Below, in pieces: positions 59,290 through 64,000 of a stretch of 64,000 nt of DNA. Under the pieces are notes generated by a model, which saw only the letters and a list, made by a program, of their open reading frames with translations, had not been told where the DNA came from and did no database searches. Within the stretch, counting starts at the first letter, position 1. Each line of letters begins with the position of its first letter. The stretch lies in assembly GCA_025757845.1 (NCBI GenBank), contig CP107211.1, positions 992,001 to 1,056,000 on the forward strand, read 5' to 3'. Source of the DNA: Oscillospiraceae bacterium (GTDB lineage Bacteria; Bacillota; Clostridia; Oscillospirales; Ruminococcaceae). The position numbers were made by a program, and so were the translations under genes.

Positions 59290-59433
59290 ATGAAGAAAAT
59301 TGGATTAGGTATTGCAATACTACTCTTTGCCATTATAATTTCTCTTTGCTCATCAGGAATGGGGCTGCTCGTTATCGGAATTGGGATTGTAGGATTGATT
59401 TTTTCAATCATAGGATTTATAGAACGCAAGTAA
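59290..59433 (+). CDS. 47-residue predicted membrane peptide
   Basis: MKKIGLGIAILLFAIIISL, then a second hydrophobic segment MGLLVIGIGIVGLIFSIIGF and the charged end IERK. Two membrane helices joined by CSSG. AAGGAGGATTTACA precedes the ATG, a very good site for so small a gene. Function unknown. Confidence 0.65.
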   Translation: MKKIGLGIAILLFAIIISLCSSGMGLLVIGIGIVGLIFSIIGFIERK

Positions 59434-59620
59434 AATAACTTCCAGTTTGTCAGCTTCACATCGGGTCAACTTGCCCCGAACTTTTACAATTAAATACCCG
59501 CCGCCCACATAGCGGCACACCGAGCAGGAAATCTGAAAAAGGTCTCCTGCTTTTTTTCTGCCCAAAATGAGGTGGTAAAACGCCACCCCATCCACCAATT
59601 ACCGAAAGGAGGGACTCGAA

Positions 59621-61201
59621 ATGCCCTGTCCACACAACGAAATTTCTATTGTGCAGCGAAGCCAACAGCAGTCTGCGGTTGCCGCCGCTGCTTACCAGAG
59701 CGGCGAAAAGCTGTTCTGTGAATACGACCAGCAAGTGAAGCACTACCCGGAAAAGCGTGGTATTGTCCACAATGAAATTCTGCTCCCGGCAAACGCCCCA
59801 CGGTCGTATGCAGACCGCAATACCTTATGGAACGCCGCCGAAGCGGTGGAAAAGCAATGGAACTCCCAGCTTGCAAGGCGGTGGGTGCTTACCATTCCAA
59901 GAGAGATACCACCCGACCAGTATGCTGTCCTTGTCCGGGAGTTTTGTGAGCAGCAGTTTGTTTCCAAAGGCATGATTGCTGATTTTGCAATCCATGCCCC
60001 CCATCCGCCGGGACACAATCCCCACGCCCATGTCATGCTCACTATGAGGGCAATGGACGAACATGGAAAATGGCTTCCCAAGAGCCGCAAGGTTTATGAC
60101 CTTGACGAAAACGGGGAACGGATAAAACTTCCGTCCGGAAGATGGAAAAGCCACAAGGAGGATACGGTGGATTGGAACGACCAGAAGTATTGCGAAATCT
60201 GGCGGCATGAATGGGAGGTCATCCAGAACCGCTATCTGGAAGCCAATGACCGTCCGGAGCGTGTGGACTTGCGTTCCTATGCCAGACAGGGGCTTGATAT
60301 TGTCCCCACTGTCCATGAGGGGGCTGCTGTCCGGCAGATGGAAAAGCGTGGTATCCAGACGAATATCGGAAACCTGAACCGGGAAATCAGAGCCGCCAAC
60401 AGTCTGATGAAGTCCATCCGGCAGCTTATCCAAAACCTCAAAGGCTGGATTACCGAGCTGGGAGAAAAACGGAAAGAGCTGCTTGCACAAAAAGCGGCGG
60501 AGGAAGCGACACTTCTTCCCAATCTGCTGATGAAGTACATGGAGATACGAAAGGAAGAACGGAAGGACTGGACGAGGGCTGGACAGAACCGGGGGACTTC
60601 ACAGGACTTAAAGGCAGTCAGCGAAGCCCTGTCCTATCTCCGGCAAAAGGGGCTTTCCACTGTGGAGGACTTAGAAGCGTTTCTGGAATCTTCCGGGAAA
60701 TCAGCCGCAGATTACCGCAATCAGATGAAGCCAAAGGAAGCCCGCAGCAAAGTGATTGACGGGATTCTTGCCAGCCGGACAGACTGCAAGGAATGTAAGC
60801 CTGTCTATGAGAAGTACCAGAAGATATTTTTCAAGAAAACAAAGGAGAAATTCAAACAGGAACACCCGGAGGTTGCCCGGTATGCGAAAGCCGCCGCCTA
60901 CCTTGCCAAGCACCCGGACGATAAGGACAGTACCCAAAAGGAGCTGCAAGAGGAGCAGGAAACGCTTCTGGAAGAAATCGCAGAGTTGAAAGTACCACTG
61001 ACCGAGGTACAGGAGGATTTGAAGAAGCTGCGGGACATCCGCTACTGGGTACGGAAAGCCACACCCGGCACAGAGGAAAGTAAAGAGTCGCCTAAGAAGC
61101 AGCCCATCAAGGAAGTCTTGCAGGATAAGGCAGACGAGAAAAAGGCTCAAAGAACCGCCCCGGCACAGGCGAAACACAGACAACAGGATATGGAACTTTA
61201 A
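59621..61201 (+). CDS. mobA: MobA/MobL (MobQ) relaxase of IME2
   Basis: A 526-residue relaxase with Tyr25 in AAAYQSGEKL, and histidines in DFAIHAPHPPGHNPHAHVML. The second half is helical. It differs considerably from the IME1 relaxase though both have the same plan. GGAGGGAC precedes the ATG. It should act at the oriT 600 bases upstream. Confidence 0.94.
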   Translation: MPCPHNEISIVQRSQQQSAVAAAAYQSGEKLFCEYDQQVKHYPEKRGIVHNEILLPANAPRSYADRNTLWNAAEAVEKQWNSQLARRWVLTIPREIPPDQYAVLVREFCEQQFVSKGMIADFAIHAPHPPGHNPHAHVMLTMRAMDEHGKWLPKSRKVYDLDENGERIKLPSGRWKSHKEDTVDWNDQKYCEIWRHEWEVIQNRYLEANDRPERVDLRSYARQGLDIVPTVHEGAAVRQMEKRGIQTNIGNLNREIRAANSLMKSIRQLIQNLKGWITELGEKRKELLAQKAAEEATLLPNLLMKYMEIRKEERKDWTRAGQNRGTSQDLKAVSEALSYLRQKGLSTVEDLEAFLESSGKSAADYRNQMKPKEARSKVIDGILASRTDCKECKPVYEKYQKIFFKKTKEKFKQEHPEVARYAKAAAYLAKHPDDKDSTQKELQEEQETLLEEIAELKVPLTEVQEDLKKLRDIRYWVRKATPGTEESKESPKKQPIKEVLQDKADEKKAQRTAPAQAKHRQQDMEL

Positions 61202-61266
61202 CAGGCACTTGCCATTTTCAATCAGAGAATGTCAGGTGCTTTTCTTATTTTCAAGGAGGGATAGAT

Positions 61267-61911
61267 TTGAATGTATTTGAAGCTGTGAAGCAGTCCGTCA
61301 CAACAAGACAGGCTGCGGAGCATTATGGAATCCATGTAGGTCGGAACGGGATGGCTTGCTGCCCGTTCCATAATGATAAAACCCCAAGCATGAAGCTGGA
61401 TCGGCGTTACCACTGCTTCGGCTGCGGTGCGGATGGGGATGTGATTGATTTTGCCGCCGCCCTGTATGGGCTGGCAAAGAAAGAAGCCGCCGTACAACTG
61501 GCAAATGACTTTGGGCTTTCCTATGAGGACTGGAAACCGCCGGGAAAGGCAAAAAAGCCCAAGCCCCAGCAGAAATCCCCGGAGGAACAGTTTCAGGAAG
61601 CAAAGAACCGCTGCTTCCGTATCCTTGCCGATTATCTCCACCTGCTTCGGGCATGGAGAACGGAATATGCCCCGCACTCCCCAGAGGAAGCCTTTCATCC
61701 CCGGTTTGTGGAAGCCTTACAAAAGCAAGCCCATGTGGAATATCTGCTGGATGTGCTGCTGTTCGGGGAGACAGAGGAAAAAGCGGCTTTGATTGCGGAC
61801 TACGGAAAGGATGTGATACAGCTTGAACAGCGAATGGCAGAGCTTGCAGCCGCAGACGCAGCAAGAACTAAAAAACACCATGAACGCCATGCAGCCGCCC
61901 CAGAGCATTGA
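61267..61911 (+). CDS. CHC2 zinc-finger DNA primase
   Basis: A 214-residue protein with a TTG start after CAAGGAGGG. The zinc finger C32-x2-H35-x14-C50-x2-C53 is in CCPFHNDKTPS and YHCFGCGADGDVIDF. The TOPRIM part of full primases is absent; the C-terminus is helical. It works with the VapE-like helicase that overlaps its 3' end by 89 bases. Confidence 0.92.
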   Translation: MNVFEAVKQSVTTRQAAEHYGIHVGRNGMACCPFHNDKTPSMKLDRRYHCFGCGADGDVIDFAAALYGLAKKEAAVQLANDFGLSYEDWKPPGKAKKPKPQQKSPEEQFQEAKNRCFRILADYLHLLRAWRTEYAPHSPEEAFHPRFVEALQKQAHVEYLLDVLLFGETEEKAALIADYGKDVIQLEQRMAELAAADAARTKKHHERHAAAPEH

Positions 61912-63217
61912 GGAAATCAAGGCGGGGCTGGAAACCACCGAGAAAGGCGGTGTCCGCCAGAGCATACGGAACTGCCTGACCGTATTCCAGCGTGACCCTC
62001 TGCTTTCCGGGGCTATCGCATACAACATCCTGACCGACCGCAAGGACATCATAAAGCCCATCGGTTTTCACAGAGAAAGCACAGCCCTGAACGATACGGA
62101 TATGAAGTATCTGCTTCTCTATCTGGAAGAAACCTATGGGCTTACCAATGAGAAAAAGATTGATAATGCCATCGGGATTGTGGCGAATGAAAACAAGTAC
62201 CATCCCATCCGGGACTACCTAAGTGCCCTTGTGTGGGACGGGACAGAACGAATCCGTTTCTGTCTGCGGCACTTTCTGGGGGCTGACGCAGACGATTACA
62301 CCTATGAAGCGTTGAAGCTGTTCCTGCTGGGTGCAATCTCACGAGCCTTTCAGCCGGGGTGCAAGTTTGAAATCATGCTTTGTCTGGTAGGCGGTCAGGG
62401 GGCTGGAAAGTCCACCTTCTTCCGTCTGCTGGCAGTCCGGGACGAGTGGTTCTCCGATGATTTGCGGAAGCTGGACGATGACAATGTGTACCGTAAGCTG
62501 CAAGGTCACTGGATTATCGAAATGTCGGAAATGATGGCAACCGCAAACGCCAAGAGCATTGAGGAAATCAAGTCATTTTTAAGCCGACAGAAAGAGGTTT
62601 ACAAGATACCCTATGAAACCCACCCAGCAGACCGCCCCCGTCAGTGCGTGTTTGGCGGCACTTCCAATGCCCTTGACTTCCTGCCCCTTGACCGTTCCGG
62701 CAACCGCCGCTTTATCCCCGTCATGGTGTACCCGGAGCAAGCCGAGGTTCACATTTTAGAGGACGAAGCCGCTTCCAGAGCCTATATCGAGCAGATGTGG
62801 GCAGAAGCGATGGAAATTTACAGAAGCGGCAGGTTCAAGCTGGCTTTCAGCCCTGCCATGCAGCGGTATCTCAAAGAACACCAGCGGGATTTTATGCCGG
62901 AGGACACCAAAGCCGGGATGATACAGGCGTATCTTGATAAGTACACCGGGAGCATGGTCTGCTCCAAGCAGCTCTATAAGGAAGCCTTGAACCATGCCTT
63001 TGACGAGCCGAAGCAATGGGAAATCCGGGAAATCAACGAGATTATGAACCAGTGCATTTCTGGCTGGCGGTACTTCCCGAACCCAAGAATGTTTTCAGAA
63101 TATGGCAGACAAAAGGGCTGGGAGCGTGAAAACCCGGCAACGGACTCCGGCAACCCGTCTGAAAAAACGATGGATGGTTTTGTGGAGGTCACAGAACAGA
63201 TGGAGCTTCCATTCTGA
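61823..63217 (+). CDS. VapE-family (virulence-associated E) helicase
   Basis: A 464-residue superfamily 3-like ATPase: Walker A GGQGAGKST, the segment WIIEMSEM (Walker B) and VFGGTSNALDFLPLDRSGNRRFIPV (sensor/arginine). The N-terminal 110 residues contain a helical domain with VFQRDPLLSGAIAYN. The start may be the TTG at 61823 or the ATG at 61880; both lie in the end of the primase gene. It is the replicative helicase of IME2. Confidence 0.9.
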   Translation: MNSEWQSLQPQTQQELKNTMNAMQPPQSIEEIKAGLETTEKGGVRQSIRNCLTVFQRDPLLSGAIAYNILTDRKDIIKPIGFHRESTALNDTDMKYLLLYLEETYGLTNEKKIDNAIGIVANENKYHPIRDYLSALVWDGTERIRFCLRHFLGADADDYTYEALKLFLLGAISRAFQPGCKFEIMLCLVGGQGAGKSTFFRLLAVRDEWFSDDLRKLDDDNVYRKLQGHWIIEMSEMMATANAKSIEEIKSFLSRQKEVYKIPYETHPADRPRQCVFGGTSNALDFLPLDRSGNRRFIPVMVYPEQAEVHILEDEAASRAYIEQMWAEAMEIYRSGRFKLAFSPAMQRYLKEHQRDFMPEDTKAGMIQAYLDKYTGSMVCSKQLYKEALNHAFDEPKQWEIREINEIMNQCISGWRYFPNPRMFSEYGRQKGWERENPATDSGNPSEKTMDGFVEVTEQMELPF

Positions 63218-63458
63218 AAATGACAGCCCGTTGCACCCCCTGTTGCTATCCCGTTGCCGAGCCGGTTGCCGGGGAAAACCCCTTATTTCCGGGCTTTTCT
63301 CCCTTATAACAACCAAAACAACAGAAAAATAAAAGAAAAGTATAAATAGTAACCATCGCCAGATTGAGATTGTTTGCAAGGTCTTTTGAAGCCCGTTGCC
63401 GGACTTCGTTGCCGACACCCTCTGTCTGGCTATTTTCATGTATGGAGGATAACTGCCT
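63218..63458. other. non-coding region with CCGTTGCCG repeats
   Basis: Six variants of CC-GTTGC-CG lie here, four at 63226-63275 and two at 63391-63416. They might be iterons or recombinase-related sites. No gene is seen. Confidence 0.4.
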
Positions 63459-63656
63459 ATGGCAAAAAACAAAACAGAGATTCATGTGACCACTGTATTT
63501 GACGGGGAACTGGACGCAACCGATGTGTTCGTCAGTCTGATTTCCCAGAAATACGGTAAAACAAATACAAAAGAATATCTTGCTAAAAAGAAAGATATAG
63601 GCTATAATGAAGATGAGGTTCAAAAGAGCCAGATACCGTCTGGATTGTGTGGGTAA
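63459..63656 (+). CDS. small IME protein upstream of the recombinase
   Basis: A 65-residue protein: MAKNKTEIHVTTVFDGELDATDVF, then ISQKYGKTNTKEYLAKK. ATGGAGGATAACTGCCT lies before the ATG. The stop is immediately followed by the recombinase ATG. Similar small proteins precede serine recombinases in such elements and may be directionality factors; this is inference. Confidence 0.65.
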   Translation: MAKNKTEIHVTTVFDGELDATDVFVSLISQKYGKTNTKEYLAKKKDIGYNEDEVQKSQIPSGLCG

Positions 63657-64000
63657 ATGGCTATGATGAACGAAATGGAATACAGAACAATCGGTTCGGC
63701 ACTTGCCGGGGGCTATCGTGCGGCGGTCTATTGCAGGCTGTCAAAGGACGATGACCTGCAAGGCGAAAGTGCCAGTATCGCCAACCAGCGGGATATGCTG
63801 GAAAAATACTGCGAAAAGCAGGGATGGGAGGTTGTGGCAGTCTATCAGGACGATGGCTTCACAGGTCTTAATATGGAGCGTCCTGATTTACAGAGAATGT
63901 TGAGAGCCATTGAGCGCAGGCAAATCAACCTTGTCATCACGAAAGACCTCAGCCGACTGGGGCGGAACTATCTGCAAACCGGGCATTTGATTGAGGACTT
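63657..64000 (+). CDS. large serine recombinase of IME2 (3' end outside window)
   Basis: About 114 residues are visible: MAMMNEMEYRTIGSALAGGYR, then the catalytic serine in AAVYCRLSKDDDLQGESASI, and DDGFTGLNMERPDLQRML with KDLSRLGRNYLQTG. This is a complete start of the resolvase domain. It belongs to a different subfamily than the IME1 recombinase. It directly follows the small protein gene. Confidence 0.93.
   Translation, partial: MAMMNEMEYRTIGSALAGGYRAAVYCRLSKDDDLQGESASIANQRDMLEKYCEKQGWEVVAVYQDDGFTGLNMERPDLQRMLRAIERRQINLVITKDLSRLGRNYLQTGHLIED

Larger units (their letters stand above)
38745..64000 (+). mobile_element. Tn1549-type integrative conjugative element (left part; right end outside window)
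   Basis: From about 38745 base use shifts and the gene order becomes repA, parA, parB, DUF3846, pcfB, virD4/TraG, Maff2, typical of Tn1549/CTn conjugative elements in Clostridia. The rest of the transfer genes (VirB4, VirB6, relaxase) and the integrase are not in the window. Two mobilizable elements interrupt it, at 44390-53074 and from about 54183. The left boundary is placed at the tRNA fragment and is approximate. Confidence 0.82.
54183..64000 (+). mobile_element. IME2, second mobilizable element (right end outside window)
   Basis: After the Maff2 gene the expected VirB6-like transfer gene is replaced by an XRE gene, TnpV, marR-MATE, a replication/relaxase block and a serine recombinase. 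This follows the plan of IME1 but with other sequences. The exact left end is not identified, somewhere in 54183-54245; the right end lies beyond 64000. Confidence 0.8.

Overview
The window looks like chromosome of a GC-rich, low-GC-clade-relative gut Clostridia (Oscillospiraceae, most like Faecalibacterium). The basis is gene content, the yabN-yabO-yabP-yabQ-divIC-yabR gene order, strong TTGACA/TATAAT promoters, AGGAGG ribosome sites, and the type of mobile element it carries. The species call is inference; no search was run.

Region 1 (1-26.9 kb) is core chromosome, nearly all on the + strand: a comM fragment on the - strand, pgm, then a long operon-like run (ispDF, cdaA-cdaR, an FAD protein, an XpaC-like protein, recJ, rel, dtd, an MBL hydrolase, hemZ, a uridine-kinase-like gene). 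Next comes the mazG-hup-rqcP-yabP-yabQ-divIC-yabR block, a THUMP rRNA methyltransferase, a DUF5685-like protein with a membrane partner, and glmS behind a clear glmS ribozyme.

Region 2 (27.0-33.7 kb, - strand) is a peptide-export locus. It holds a C39-peptidase ABC transporter, a 154-residue precursor with a double-glycine leader, a small GyrI-like protein, an HlyD-type adaptor, and a membrane-anchored Big_2 surface protein. The intergenic DNA around the precursor is full of palindromes, two of which share the core GGTGCGCACC. This is the best candidate for an undescribed chromosomal system here.

Region 3 (34.0-38.7 kb) holds tRNA-Asn, typA, a beta-CASP metallohydrolase with a structured leader, two 124-bp tandem repeats and a tRNA 3'-end fragment that marks a mobile-element boundary.

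Region 4 (about 38.7 kb to the end) is a Tn1549-type integrative conjugative element: repA, parA, parB, DUF3846, pcfB, the virD4/TraG coupling protein and Maff2. It has been invaded twice by mobilizable elements. IME1 (44390-53074) lies inside the coupling-protein gene, between Walker A and Walker B. It carries a serine recombinase, TnpV, an unknown cargo protein, an oriT, a MobQ-type relaxase, a primase-helicase and TnpW. IME2 begins after the Maff2 gene and runs off the window. It carries an XRE regulator, TnpV, a MarR-MATE efflux pair, an oriT, a second relaxase, a CHC2 primase, a VapE-like helicase and a second serine recombinase. Each IME has a MobQ-family nick-site sequence, so each probably encodes its own relaxase and oriT while borrowing a conjugation channel. 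IME1 has disabled the coupling protein of the ICE that hosts it, unless it excises.
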